From Meghimatium bilineatum (taxonomy: Eukaryota > Mollusca > Gastropoda > Stylommatophora > Philomycidae), in assembly GCA_034231615.1 (NCBI GenBank), contig CM067298.1, forward strand, positions 4,514,713 to 4,578,712: DNA of 64,000 nucleotides. The letters are read 5' to 3'. Below the pieces are notes generated by a model. That model saw only the letters and a list, made by a program, of their open reading frames with translations, searched no databases and was not told the origin of the DNA. This document shows, in pieces, positions 21,718 through 34,200 of this stretch; positions within the stretch are counted from its first letter, which is position 1, and every line of letters starts with the position of its first letter. Both the position numbers and the translations under genes were made by a program.

Positions 21718-21990
21718 GTAACGTAACGTTAACCCATGACATTTATTAATGCCGTAAGGGTGTGAGATTTTAGCGATCTCACATTTCAGTGGCTCTGCTA
21801 TATGAGGGCGGTAGCGATCTCCTCTCCCTCACAGGCTTTATTTCCTGAAATAACCCGGTACCCACTTAAGGCGTGGTGGACCTGGGAGCCGTTTCATTCC
21901 GAAAATCATTTGCGCTTCAACTATGAACCCAAGACCACTATATGTGAAACCAGCGCTCAAACCATTGTGTTACGCCCCTCCCCACCCCAA
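21718..21990 (-). mobile_element. tRNA-derived SINE (SINE-1), minus strand
   Basis: On the minus strand it reads cacaatggtttgagcgctgg (A-box-like) and cttgggttcatagttg (decayed B box). A body follows with gagatcgctaccgccctcat, then a 3' end with tgtgagatcgctaaaatctc, acggcattaataaatg and gggttaacgttacg. The last ~70 bp are nearly the same as the 3' UTR of the LINE at 7.37-7.44 kb. Transcription would be by Pol III from the internal boxes. Confidence 0.65.
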
Positions 21991-22068
21991 TCTGTATTCC
22001 ACAACCTGTAAAAAGAGTAAAACATGCTTTGCTTTTTGTGCAAAAACCAAAGGAAAGAGTAGAATGAC

Positions 22069-22158
22069 GAAAGTTCTAGATAGCTTTGACGAAGCAAAGA
22101 AAGTTCTAGATAGCTTTGACGAAGGAAAGAAAGTTCTAGATAGCTTTGACGAAGCAAC
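22069..22158. repeat. 30-bp tandem array
   Basis: Three copies of a unit with aaagttctagatagctttga, open on plus as KVLDSFDEAK repeats. The surrounding frame has no recognised domain. Confidence 0.9.
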
Positions 22159-22218
22159 TATTAAACAAGACATTTATAGATATTTAGATGATGAAGAAGC
22201 ATTGACGCTAACGAAATT

Positions 22219-22845
22219 AAACGTCTCGCAAACAGAAAGACATTTATATATCAAAATATAGATTATAGAATCTGTAAGGAGTGATGACTTTGCTTCACAT
22301 TTCGCAAACAGAAAGACATTTATATATCAAAGTATAGATTATAGAATCTGTAAGGAGTGATGACTTTGCTTCACATTTCGCAAACAGAAAGACATTTATA
22401 TATCAAAGTATAGATTATAGAATCTGTAAGGAGTGATGACTTTGCTTCACATTTCGCAAACAGAAAGACATTTATATATCAAAGTATAGATTATAGAATC
22501 TGTAAGGAGTGATGACTTTGCTTCACATTTCGCAAACAGAAAGACATTTATATATCAAAGTATAGATTATAGAATCTGTAAGGAGTGATGACTTTGCTTC
22601 ACATTTCGCAAACAGAAAGACATTTATATATCAAAGTATAGATTATAGAATCTGTAAGGAGTGATGACTTTGCTTCACATTTCGCAAACAGAAAGACATT
22701 TATATATCAAAGTATAGATTATAGAATCTGTAAGGAGTGATGACTTTGCTTCACATTTCGCAAACAGAAAGACATTTATATATCAAAGTATGGATTATAG
22801 AATCTGTAAGGAGTGATGACTTTGCTTCACATTTCGCAAACATGC
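22219..22845. repeat. 76-bp tandem array
   Basis: Eight almost identical copies of a unit with aaggagtgatgactttgctt and cgcaaacagaaagacattta; near-identity suggests recent expansion or homogenisation. Confidence 0.96.
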
Positions 22846-23199
22846 ATGTGGTAGAAATGTCATGTACGAAAAATCTCATTTTGTCACTCCAGAAGTAAGT
22901 AATAACGACAAATTAAGGAAATGTGTAAATAAAAAGACAATACTGTGAATACAGAGAAACAGAAATACACACACGCTCATCACATGAATGAAAAAGAAAG
23001 ATAATCTATTGATGGAACTGTAAAGAGATATTTGGCAATCATAGTTCAACGGTTGATAACGGCCCATGCAGGTAACAGACAATTTGCTAAAGAATAGTGA
23101 ACGTATTGTGTTTCACAATCTACCGATATTGCAATTACCATGCGGAAATGAATGCACATATATTCATAGAGGGGATTGAAAAAAACTGTACCTCCATCA
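22846..23199. other. Unassigned unique sequence
   Basis: Spacer between two arrays; nothing recognised. Confidence 0.45.
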
Positions 23200-24252
23200 T
23201 TAGATAGACCTTTCTGTCTGGTAGTGGACACTGCATCCTACCATAGTGTTGTGATAGACTATCATGTCTGGTAGTGGACACTGCATCCTACCATAGTGTT
23301 GTGATAGACTCATGTCTGGTAGTGGACATTGCATCCTACCATAGTGTTGTGATAGACTCTCATGTCTGGTAGTGGACAATACTTCCTACCATAGTGTTGT
23401 GATAGACTCTCGTGTCTGGTAGTGGACAATACTTCCTACCATAGTGTTGTGATAGACTCTCGTGTCTGGTAGTGGACAATACTTCCTACCATAGTGTTGT
23501 GATAGACTCTCATGTCTGGTAGTGGACACTGCATCCTACCATAGTGTTGTGATAGACTCATGTCTGGTAGTGGACATTGCATCCTACCATAGTGTTGTGA
23601 TAGACTCTCATGTCTGGTAGTGGACAATACTTCCTACCATAGTGTTGTGATAGACTCTCGTGTCTGATAGTGGACAATACTTCCTACCATAGTGTTGTGA
23701 TAGACTCTCATGTCTGGTAGTGGACAATACTTCCTACCATAGTGTTGTGATAGACTCATGTCTGGTAGTGGACAATACTTCCTACCATAGTGTTGTGATA
23801 GACTCTCATGTCTGGTAGTGGACAATACTTCCTACCATAGTGTTGTGATAGACTCTCGTGTCTGGTAGTGGACAATACTTCCTACCATAGTGTTGTGATA
23901 GACTCTCATGTCTGGTAGTGGACAATACTTCCTACCATAGTGTTGTGATAGACTCTCATGTCTGGTAGTGGACAATACTTCCTACCATAGTGTTGTGATA
24001 GACTCTCGTGTCTGGTAGTGGACAATACTTCCTACCATAGTGTTGTGATAGACTCTCATGTCTGGTAGTGGACAATACTTCCTACCATAGTGTTGTGATA
24101 GACTTATGTCTCGTAGTGGACAATACTTCCTATCATAGTGTTGTGATAGACACTCATGTCGTGTAGTGGACAATACTTCCTACCATAGTGTTGTGATAGA
24201 CTCTCATGTCTGGTAGTGGACACTGCTTCGTACCATAGTGTTGTGATAAAGC
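23200..24252. repeat. 50-bp tandem array, ~21 copies
   Basis: Unit with accatagtgttgtgatagac and gtctggtagtggacaatact. Variants (cactgcatcc / caatacttcc; actctc / actc) cluster in blocks: a block at 23230-23400 recurs at about 23520-23640, showing segmental duplication in the array. Confidence 0.96.
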
Positions 24253-25261
24253 AATCCAGGAACATGGGCATATGTATTTCCGATTGGCATCGTGCCATTG
24301 ACATTTAATTCCAACATAATTAGTTGGAGTACAAGGTTAAGGGGACTGTTGTAATTGGGAAAAAACATTTAAACTAACATATGTACAGAAAATTTCATCT
24401 ACTACCCTTTCAGCTATTGATAAACAATTCTTTCAGTCATTGATAAAGAATTCTGGACAAAATGTCAGGATCATGTATTGTAATAATATTTGCAGAACGA
24501 TAGATTGCACTTGATTCAACCAAAAATAATAAATTAATCTTTATTATTCATCTTATAGTGAATATTATGAGTAGAATATGTGTATACGTTCATTTTACAT
24601 TAATATAACGTCAAGTCACACATCCATCTATTTATACCTGAACTGTAAACGTATATTTCATTTGCATATAATCATATACTCTCGACACAATAAACCACAA
24701 TTTTTCATTCGAAATTCTTTAGTTTACCCCCTCCCAATAATATCTTGTAGTCTGCATCTTTCCACACAGTTACTGTACAATATTGTTTTTTTTGCCTGCA
24801 TACTCGCTTAATATTGATCTCATTTCATGCAACATTGATAACGATTACTGCAACAAATTTGTTCAATCTACATACTAATGAAGCATAAATCTACATACTA
24901 ATGAAGCATAAATCTACATACTAATGAAGCATACATCCGTAATGTCGAGAGATGAAAATATGCGACCATGCAAAAATATTACGTTCATAAGTTCAGAAAT
25001 TACGGAGGTAAACACAGCAAGGAAGGGAACTGGCTACCCAATCTAATAGTTGCTGCAGCTTAGTACATGAAGAGTTATCGTCATCCCGACGGAATGTTGT
25101 AGCTTGTTGACGTAGCTTGTTGACTTGGGGCATGCCCGACGACACGTTACTAGCATGAACATTCTCGACGGAGGACGAGTACCAAACTAAGAAAATAAGA
25201 GAAGACAGAAGAAATACGAATATTTAAGACATAATGTTCACAGCCGAGAGTGAAGAAGGCC
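24253..25261. other. Unassigned sequence with a 23-bp triplicate
   Basis: atctacatactaatgaagca repeated three times at 24866-24935. Otherwise nothing recognised. Confidence 0.5.
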
Positions 25262-25738
25262 AAACAAACACAAAATACAACAAACAAACACAAAATACAA
25301 CAAACAAACACAAAATACAACAAACAAACACAAAATACAACAAACAAACACAAAATACAACAAACAAACACAAAATACAACAAACACAAAATACAACAAA
25401 CAAACACAAAATACAACAAACAAACACAAAATACAACAAACAAACACAAAATACAACAAACAAACACAAAATACAACAAACAAACACAAAATACAACAAA
25501 CAAACACAAAATACAACAAACAAACACAAAATACAACAAACACAAACTACAACAAACAAACACAAAATACAACAAACAAACACAAAATACAACAAACAAA
25601 CACAAAATACAACAAACAAACACAAAATACAACAAACACAAAATACAACAAACAAACACAAAATACAACAAACAAACACAAAATACAACAAACAAACACA
25701 AAATACAACAAACAAACACAAAATACAACAAACAAACA
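25262..25738. repeat. 20-bp tandem array
   Basis: About 24 copies of caaacaaacacaaaatacaa, with a few 16-bp variants and one aaactac variant. Strong purine/pyrimidine strand bias (no G on plus). Long frames on both strands are artefacts. Confidence 0.97.
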
Positions 25739-25751
25739 GTACTGTCTAGAC

Positions 25752-26518
25752 CAGAGGTCAGTAACCTACGGTCCGCACATCTAAATTACGAGGCCCGTTA
25801 GTATTCAAAAATTGTAACCGTTGAGCCTCGTTGCTTCAAAAAAGAAAATAATGAAAGTATTAATTTCGAGCCTGGCCTAGAAGCACTTAATTGTGATAAA
25901 TTGTATGTATCCGTTTGTTTGTACGCTACATATACATGTCTAAATGTCTGCAAGTTAAGAAATGTTCACATGTCTAGTTTAGTTATATTAATGTCTAGTT
26001 TAGTTATTTATGCCCATCCGGGTAGCGACCGTGCATTTCTGTACCCTATGAACATCAGATGGCAAGACACGATTACGGATATCACTGTCCTTGACAGATC
26101 TGATATCCCTAGAATTGACACTATTCTGATGCAGACACAGATTAGTTGGGTAGGTCATTTGGTACGTATGCCAGATCATGTCGTACCAAAGATACTTTTG
26201 TATGGTGAGTTGCAGAAGTGTACACGATCTGAAGGTGGACACAAGAAGTGCTACAATGATACCTAACTAGAGACTCGTTACAGTCCTTACTGAAAGCTTT
26301 TTAAATAGACAAAGATATATGGCAAGGACATATAAGGCCAGAATAGTACATATTAGTTATCTACGAACTCATAGTCAAGGACATAACTCTAACTGAAGTT
26401 CAAAAGTGGATATTACAAATGGTCATCATCATCATTTATCATCATCATCATCGCGTGATGGACGAACATCAACATTTCTGCACCCGGCTCTAGGACCAAA
26501 AACTGTTGTCTACCCCTG
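25752..26518. mobile_element. hAT-type DNA transposon remnant carrying a LINE fragment
   Basis: The left end cagaggtcagtaacctacgg and the inverse of the right end caggggtagacaacagtttt share the CAG(A/G)GGT... terminus typical of hAT elements. The flanks gtctagac (25744-25751) and gtctaaac (26519-26526) are an 8-bp target duplication with one mismatch, the hAT hallmark length. No transposase; most of the interior is a family-D LINE tail. Confidence 0.7.
26030..26470 (+). mobile_element. LINE tail nested in a hAT element (family D, copy 2)
   Basis: Translates to MNIRWQDTITDITVLDRSDI, then TILMQTQISWVGHLVRMPDH and PKILLYGELQK: the NIRWQD / VLDR / WVGH..RM / LLYGEL order of a widespread LINE C-terminal region. 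After YGELQ the frame decays. The 3' end (gtggatattacaaatggtca, gtgatggacgaacatc) matches copies 1 and 3. Confidence 0.75.
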
Positions 26519-27514
26519 GTCTAAACGTCAGGGTCCGAAGATAAGCGATAATATAAGAAACATGGATAGGCAGATAAACATGGAGAGGAAGGTAAACGGG
26601 GTAAGGCAGGTAAACATGGAGGGAAAGGTAAACAGTTGTAGGCAGGTAAATATGGATAGGAATCAGCAATATGCTAAACAGAAATCAAATAACAAATGTC
26701 AGAGAAGAGATTGGGACACCTAAACCCGGAGTTTCATTGATAAAGCGCAAAAAATGCTACGATAAATATCAATGAGGAAAATTGGCAGTTCTAAGATTCA
26801 TGAAAAACCACCAGAATAGCAGTTCTAAGATTCATGAAAACCACCAGAATAAGCCACCATTGACGTAGCTCTCAGGAAATCTCGGAAACAACTAATCCCT
26901 GGAATGCTCTTGTCAGGATCTGTCCTTAGCGTCCAGATAATTATCTGTGTTGAATGTTGTCTTGACAAACCAGATCTGATTGAAATATAAAAATACTGGG
27001 GAAGGAACAATGGGTACAGCTGTAAAGCTGAATATAATAGAGACATAGGCCTATTGTCTTCATGGCGCCACATTATGTGCTCAGTCTCTTTTAGCTAGTT
27101 GAAAGTGTCAGTGCGCTTAGTATAGTATCGGATTATCCATATACAGACACTATCTGGTTATCCAATTTAAGCTCTCTTCTATGTTTATGAGACCCAAACT
27201 AAAGGTAAACAATAATAAGAATTTGCCCTACCATGCATGTCATAAGTTGCAACTAAGGAGAGTTGGTCTTGATGTTGATAGTCTCATTTCATAGAAGTTC
27301 AGAGTCGTACGAATATTATACTGAGGTAGGATGCGACTGACAAAAGGCACATTATATTGCGGTCAAACTGTATACTACGACATGACACTGTTCTCCGTAC
27401 TATGCCCTACCAACTGGCAGGAGTTTGAGAATGACCTCATAAGAATAATGATTTTAATCCGCGTGACTACAGAACTGATTAAATAACCGATTATATAGAT
27501 TCGCAGAGTGAGCA
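26519..27514. other. Unassigned sequence with short duplications
   Basis: 26561-26662 holds diverged ggcaggtaaacatgga units; 26784-26855 holds two copies of cagttctaagattcatgaaa. No gene recognised. Confidence 0.5.
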
Positions 27515-28588
27515 ATAGATATAATCATAACTAGTTTCTGTTAATGCAACAATCATATAATGTGAACATAACTAGTTTCTGTTAGTGGAACAATCATATA
27601 ATGTGAACATAACTAGTTTCTGTTGGTGCAACAATCATATATTGTTTTGTTTGTTTGTTTTGCGTTCGCTCCATTATAACCAGCACGGATATCTGTGCGA
27701 TTTCTGCCGGGAGCGTAATTACGTTGTGCAACCGTTATGCGCCTTGTAGGCCTAGCACATCCGATTTCGGCATAATATATTGTTAACATAAGTAGTTTCT
27801 GTTAGTACAACAATCATATATTGTTAACATAACTAGTTTTTGTTAGTGCAACAATCAGATATTGTTAACATAACTAGTTTTTGTTAGTGCAACAATCAGA
27901 TATTGTGAACATAACTAGTTTCTTGTTAGTGCAACAATCATATATTGTTAACATAACTAGTTTCTTGTTAGTGCAACAATCAGATATTGTGAACATAACT
28001 AGTTTCTTGTTAGTGCAACAATCATATATTGTTAACATAACTAGTTTCTTGTTAGTGCAACAATCATATATTGTTAACATAACTAGTTTCTGTTAGTGCA
28101 ACAATCAGATATTGTTAATATAACTAGTTTCTCTTAGTACAACAATCATATATTGTGAACATAACTAGTTTCTTGTTAGTGCAACAATCATATATTGTTA
28201 ACATAACTAGTTTCTGTTAGTGCAACAATCATATATTGTTAACATAACTAGTTTCTGTTATTGCAAGAATCATATATTGTTAACATAACTAGTTTCTGTT
28301 AGTGCAACAATCATATATTGTTAACATAACTAGTTTCTGTTAGTGCAACAATCATATATTGTTAACATAACTAGTTTCTGTTAGTGCAACAATCATATAT
28401 TGCTAACATAACTAGTTTCTGTTAGTACAACAATCATATATTGTGAACATAACTAGTTTCTGTTAGTACAACAATCTTATATTGTTAACATAACTAGTTT
28501 CTGTTAGTACAACAATCATATATTGTGAACATAACTAGTTTCTGTTAGTACAACAATCTTATATTGTTAACATAACTAACTTCTGCTA
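27515..28588. repeat. 41-bp tandem array, interrupted
   Basis: More than twenty copies of a unit with aacataactagtttctgtta and gtgcaacaatcatatattgt; a 42-bp subfamily has gtttcttgtta. Interrupted by a 130-bp retroposon at 27645-27774. Confidence 0.95.
27645..27774 (-). mobile_element. Short (AAAC)-tailed retroposon with 8-bp target duplication
   Basis: Flanked by atatattg (27637-27644, 27775-27782). The left end is the (TTTG)n complement of an AAAC tail, so the element is on minus and 5'-truncated. Its 130 bp (gcgttcgctccatt, gagcgtaattacgttgtgca, cctagcacatccgatttcgg) match the start of the 1.33-kb element at 47.74 kb. Confidence 0.75.
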
Positions 28589-28729
28589 TATATGATTGAT
28601 ATATTTATGGGTCAATAGTCGTTAGTACTATTGATTGTGACACCAGGTAATACAAATGAATCAGGTTAAGATATATAGTGGCTGTTTATTTGTATACGTT
28701 TATGTTTATTTCATTAACAAAATAACTGG

Positions 28730-28905
28730 GTTTTTGTGTAAAGACAACAAAAGAACTGGATTTTTGCGTAAAGACAACAGAGAACTGGGTTTTCGTGTAA
28801 AGACAACAAAAGAGCTGGGTTTTTGTATAAAGGCAAAAAAAGAACTGGGTTTGTGTGTACAGACAACAAAAAAACTGGGTTTCTGTGTAAAGACAACAAA
28901 ATAAT
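28730..28905. repeat. 30-bp tandem array
   Basis: Six diverged copies of a unit with aactgggtttttgtgtaaag; open on plus as KELGFCVKTT-like repeats. Confidence 0.9.
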
Positions 28906-29304
28906 TTGGACCAACAGGAAGAAGATGACTAGTAAATAGTTGTAAAGATGTATAAAATGGTAACCTAAACCTGTGTTCCAAGCCCTGCTATCAGCTCGAG
29001 AACAGAGTGACCAGATTTTGGAAATCAGTAAAAAAACCGGAACCCATTAACAAGATTGTTCAAAATAGTTGCCATAGAAACGAACAATCACTTTTATTTC
29101 CTTGATCTCTTCGCTCATAAATCAAGATTTGGAAATTGTAGAATATTGTCAGATGTTTTCTCGTATTTCAGGTACAGATATAATAGTAGAGATTAGCAAC
29201 AGTCACAGCTACCATATATGTCGTAAGAGGCGTCTAGGAAGGTTAGGTGTGCAATTTAATATTGATGAGAAGAAACAGATCAGCAACACGGAAACCAGAA
29301 TATA
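28906..29304. other. Unassigned sequence with a possible SINE core motif
   Basis: atgtcgtaagaggcgtctag at 29218 resembles a cgtaagaggcgactaa motif that I recall from widespread molluscan SINEs, and the cgtaaaaggcgattaagg segment of SINE-2. No boundaries visible. Confidence 0.3.
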
Positions 29305-29455
29305 TGCAACATAATTGTCCCAGTTTCATTGCTTAGAGAACACATACTACTGAATTGTCCCAGTTTCATTGTTTAGAGAACATATACTACAGAATTGTCA
29401 CAGTTTCACTGTTTACAGAACACACACTACAGAATTGTCCCAGTTTCATTGTTTT
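29305..29455. repeat. 40-bp tandem array
   Basis: About 3.5 copies of a unit with aattgtcccagtttcattgt. Confidence 0.9.
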
Positions 29456-29535
29456 TCCACAAAAAGTACAAAAAAATAATCTATATGCTTGTCTCTATTT
29501 GATCTTACACCAGAATTATTATCCAGCATCTAACG

Positions 29536-29744
29536 CAGTGTTTGCCAAGTTTTTTTTTGTTCCCATGTCACACCTAAATAATTCAGAAATGCTAATGCCC
29601 CCATATGTACCATATGCATATTTTTTTTATATTCAAAAATAGAATTATTCCCCTAAATTTTTTCGAATTGTTCCCCCCCCCCCCTGAACAATAAAATTGC
29701 CCCCCACCCCCTGTGAGGCGTGCGCCCCACGTTGAGAAACACGG
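29536..29744. mobile_element. hAT-type MITE, 209 bp
   Basis: Perfect 8-bp duplication atctaacg (29528-29535, 29745-29752). Left end cagtgtttgccaag; inverse of right end ccgtgtttctcaacgtgg. The interior is T- and C-rich with no coding capacity. Terminus type and duplication length both fit hAT. Confidence 0.75.
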
Positions 29745-29752
29745 ATCTAACG

Positions 29753-30145
29753 TATTTCTTCTCTGAAGTTGTTACGCAATATTTCTCCTGCTACTGACAA
29801 TCCTTGATGAATACCGTTGCTAAAATACGCCCTTCTCAATTTTCTCTTTTCTTGCGCGATGTATGTACTCACAAGTCCAGATGTTGGGGTATAGTATTTC
29901 GTAGAATATATACAAGTCTGCTCTTCTTGTTTATAGTTCTGTCTGGTCGTTTCAAGTCTGCTCTTCTTGTTTATAGTTCTGTCTGGTCGTTCTTTCTCTC
30001 AATATTAGGAATATTACAGTCTGTGTCACGTCAATCTGGCTTATTTTGATTGATACATTTGAAATGTGTGTACTTATATGTGCTTGTTGTTATATTGATT
30101 ACTACTCTCATCATATGTTATATTCTATATCGTGTGTTATATTCT
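29753..30145. other. Unassigned sequence with a 41-bp duplication
   Basis: caagtctgctcttcttgttt, then atagttctgtctggtcgtt occur twice at 29912-29993. Nothing else recognised. Confidence 0.5.
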
Positions 30146-30660
30146 ACACACTTTTTGGAGTGTAATTTATACTTTCTGGAGTGTAATTTATACTTTCTGG
30201 AGTGTAATTTATACTTTATGGCGTGTAATTTATAATTTGTGAAGTGTAATTTATACTTTCTGGCGTGTAATTTATACTTTCTGAAGTGTAATTTATACTT
30301 TATGAAGTGTAATTTATACTTTGTGAAGTGTAATATATACTTTGTGAAGTGTAATTTATACTTTATGGCGTGTAATTTTTACTTTCTGGAGTGTTATTTA
30401 TACTTTCTGAAGTGTAATTCATACTTTCTGGTGTGTAATTTATGCTTTTTTGGAGTGTAATTTATACTTTCTGGAGTGTAATTTATACTTTCTGGAGTGT
30501 AATTTATACTTTCTGGAGTGTAATTTATACTTTCTGGAGTGTAATTTATAGTATCTGGAGTGTAATATATACTTTCTGAAGTGTAATTTATACTGTCTGG
30601 AGTGGAATTTTTCCCTTTTTGGAGTGGAATTTATACTTTCTGGATTGGAATTTATCACAG
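30146..30660. repeat. 21-bp tandem array
   Basis: About 24 copies of ggagtgtaatttatactttc-like units with many point variants. The flank (tatattctacacactttttg) plus one unit has a single-copy relative at about 36088-36140. Confidence 0.94.
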
Positions 30661-31204
30661 TTGATTAAAATTTATTACATATAAGCCATTTACATAATTT
30701 TTGTTCCTACTTTTGCTTGGAACCGTGTTAGCTTAATGTTACGTGATTCTCGCCTGCTGACCATCAGACACGGTTTTCAAATCCCCTGTTTACTCCTTGT
30801 TTAAAATACAATTCCTCCCTTCCCAGGTTTACCAACCGATTATGTTACCAAAGCTGATGCTCTGGGAAGGTCGAGGAAAAACGCTACTTTAAAAATGAGA
30901 TAATCGACGCAAGTCAGGTAGTCAGTTTCTGGTCAACCACTAACTAGCAAGTCAGCACTTATGGGAAGCCATGTGCTATAACGATGGTTCATAGCTAATG
31001 CTACTTTTACCCGTGAACCTGCTATCCCTCATATGTGCACAGGCAGGCCTGTAGATAACGCAGGTGTTTAAAGTGTTCAAATCCCTCCCTTAGCAAATCT
31101 GAACATCATTTTTAGTACTAGAAACTTCACCAACAAAAGGTCGGTAAAACCCCCTCCCGTAGCGATGTTTCACAAAAACCCCTTCCTTAGCGATGTTTCA
31201 CAAA
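30661..31204. other. Unassigned sequence; dispersed repeat at its end
   Basis: 31080-31200 (ctcccttagcaa, aaaggtcggtaa, gatgtttcacaaaa) is related to 16370-16480. The last element, tagcgatgtttcacaaaaa, is itself duplicated just before the big array starts. Confidence 0.5.
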
Positions 31205-34200
31205 AATTTCTCAGGAAGACACAGTGTACCACGGACAGGAAGACACAGTATACCACAGACAAGAAGACACAGTATACCACGGACAGGAAGACACAGTATA
31301 CCACAGACAAGAAGACACAGTATACCACAGACAGGAAGACACAGTATACCACAGACAGGAAGACACAGTATACCACAGACAAGACACAGTATACCACGGA
31401 CAGGAAGACACAGTATACCACAGACAGGAAGACACAGTATACCACAGACAAGACACAGTATACCACGGACAGGAAGACACAGTATACCACAGACAAGAAG
31501 ACACAGTATACCACAGACAGGAAGACACAGTATACCACAGAGAAGACACAGTATACCACTGACAGGAAGACACAGTATACCACGGACAAGAAGACACAGT
31601 ATACCACAGACAGGAAGACACAGTATACCACAGACAGGAAGACACAGTATACCACAGACAAGACACAGTATACCACGGACAGGAAGACACAGTATACCAC
31701 AGACAAGAAGACACAGTATACCACAGACAGGAAGACACAGTATACCACAGACAGGAAGACATAGTATACCACAGACAAGACACAGTATACCACGGACGGA
31801 AGACACAGTATACCACAGACAGGAAGACACAGTATACCACAGACAAGACACAGTATACCACAGACAGGAAGACACAGTATACCACAGACAGGAAGACACA
31901 GTATACCACAGACAAGACACAGTATACCAAGGACAGGAAGACACAGTATACCACGGACAGGAAGACACAGTATACCACAGACAAGAAGACACAGTATACC
32001 ACAGACAGGAAGACACAGTATACCACAGACAAGACACAGTATACCACGGACAGGAAGACACAGTATACCACGGACAGGAAGACACAGTATACCACAGACA
32101 GGAAGACACAGTATACCACAGACAGGAAGACACAGTATACCACAGACAGGAAGACACAGTATACCACAGACAAGAAGACATTGTATACCACAGACAAGAC
32201 ACAGTATTCCACAGACAAGACACAGTATACCACGGACAGGAAGACACAGTATACCACAGACAGGAAGACACAGTATACCACAGACAAGACACAGTATACC
32301 ACAGACAGGAAGACACAGTATACCACAGACAAGACACAGTATACCACGGACATGAAGACACAGTATACCACAGACAGGAAGACACAGTATACCACAGACA
32401 AGACACAGTATACCACGGACAGGAAGACACAGTATACCACAGACAAGAAGACACAGTATACCACAGACAGGAAGACACAGTATACCACAGACGAGACACA
32501 GTATACCACGGACGGAAGACACAGTATACCACAGACAGGAAGACACAGTATACCACAGACAAGACACAGTATACCACAGACAGGAAGACACAGTATACCA
32601 CAGACAGGAAGACACAGTATACCACAGACAAGACACAGTATACCAAGGACAGGAAGACACAGTATACCACGGACAGGAAGACACAGTATACCACAGACAA
32701 GAAGACACAGTATACCACAGACAGGAAGACACAGTATACCACAGACAAGACACAGTATACCACGGACAGGAAGACACAGTATACCACGGACAGGAAGACA
32801 CAGTATACCACAGACAGGAAGACACAGTATACCACAGACAGGAAGACACAGTATACCACAGACGAGACACAGTATACCACGGACAGGAAGACACAGTATA
32901 TCATAGACAAGAAGACACAGTATACCACAGACAAGACACAGTATACCACAGACAGGAAGACACAGTATACCACAGACAGGAAGACACAGTATACCACAGA
33001 CAAGACACAGTATACCACGGACAGGAAGACGCAGTATACCACGGACAGGAAGACACAGTATACCACAGACAAGAAGACACAGTATACCACAGACAGGAAG
33101 ACACAGTATACCACAGACAGGAAGACACAGTATACCACAGACAAGAAGACATTGTATACCACAGACAAGACACAGTATTCCACAGACAAGACACAGTATA
33201 CCACGGACAGGAAGACACAGTATACCACAGACAGGAAGACACAGTATACCACAGACAAGACACAGTATACCACAGACAGGAAGACACAGTATACCACAGA
33301 CAAGACACAGTATACCACGGACATGAAGACACAGTATACCACAGACAGGAAGACACAGTATACCACAGACAAGACACAGTATACCACGGACAGGAAGACA
33401 CAGTATACCACAGACAAGAAGACACAGTATACCACAGACAGGAAGACACAGTATACCACAGACGAGACACAGTATACCACGGACGGAAGACACAGTATAC
33501 CACAGACAGGAAGACACAGTATACCACAGACAAGACACAGTATACCACAGACAGGAAGACACAGTATACCACAGACAGGAAGACACAGTATACCACAGAC
33601 AAGACACAGTATACCAAGGACAGGAAGACACAGTATACCACGGACAGGAAGACACAGTATACCACAGACAAGAAGACACAGTATACCACAGACAGGAAGA
33701 CACAGTATACCACAGACAAGACACAGTATACCACGGACAGGAAGACACAGTATACCACGGACAGGAAGACACAGTATACCACAGACAGGAAGACACAGTA
33801 TACCACAGACAGGAAGACACAGTATACCACAGACGAGACACAGTATACCACGGACAGGAAGACACAGTATATCATAGACAAGAAGACACAGTATACCACA
33901 GACAAGACACAGTATACCACAGACAGGAAGACACAGTATACCACAGACAGGAAGACACAGTATACCACAGACAAGACACAGTATACCACGGACAGGAAGA
34001 CGCAGTATACCACGGACAGGAAGACACAGTATACCACAGACAAGAAGACACAGTATACCACAGACAGGAAGACACAGTATACCACAGACAAGACACAGTA
34101 TAACACGGACAGGAAGACACAGTATACCACAGACAAGACACAGTATAACACGGACAGGAAGACACAGTATACCACAGACAGGAAGACACAGTATACCACA

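Noticed and set aside
22219-24252. Regular direct repeats suggesting CRISPR
   Set aside because: Units are contiguous with no unique spacers, in clearly eukaryotic DNA; these are minisatellites.
25150-25801. Long frames on both strands in the 20-bp array
   Set aside because: All frames stay open because the unit has no stop in any of them. Periodicity artefact.
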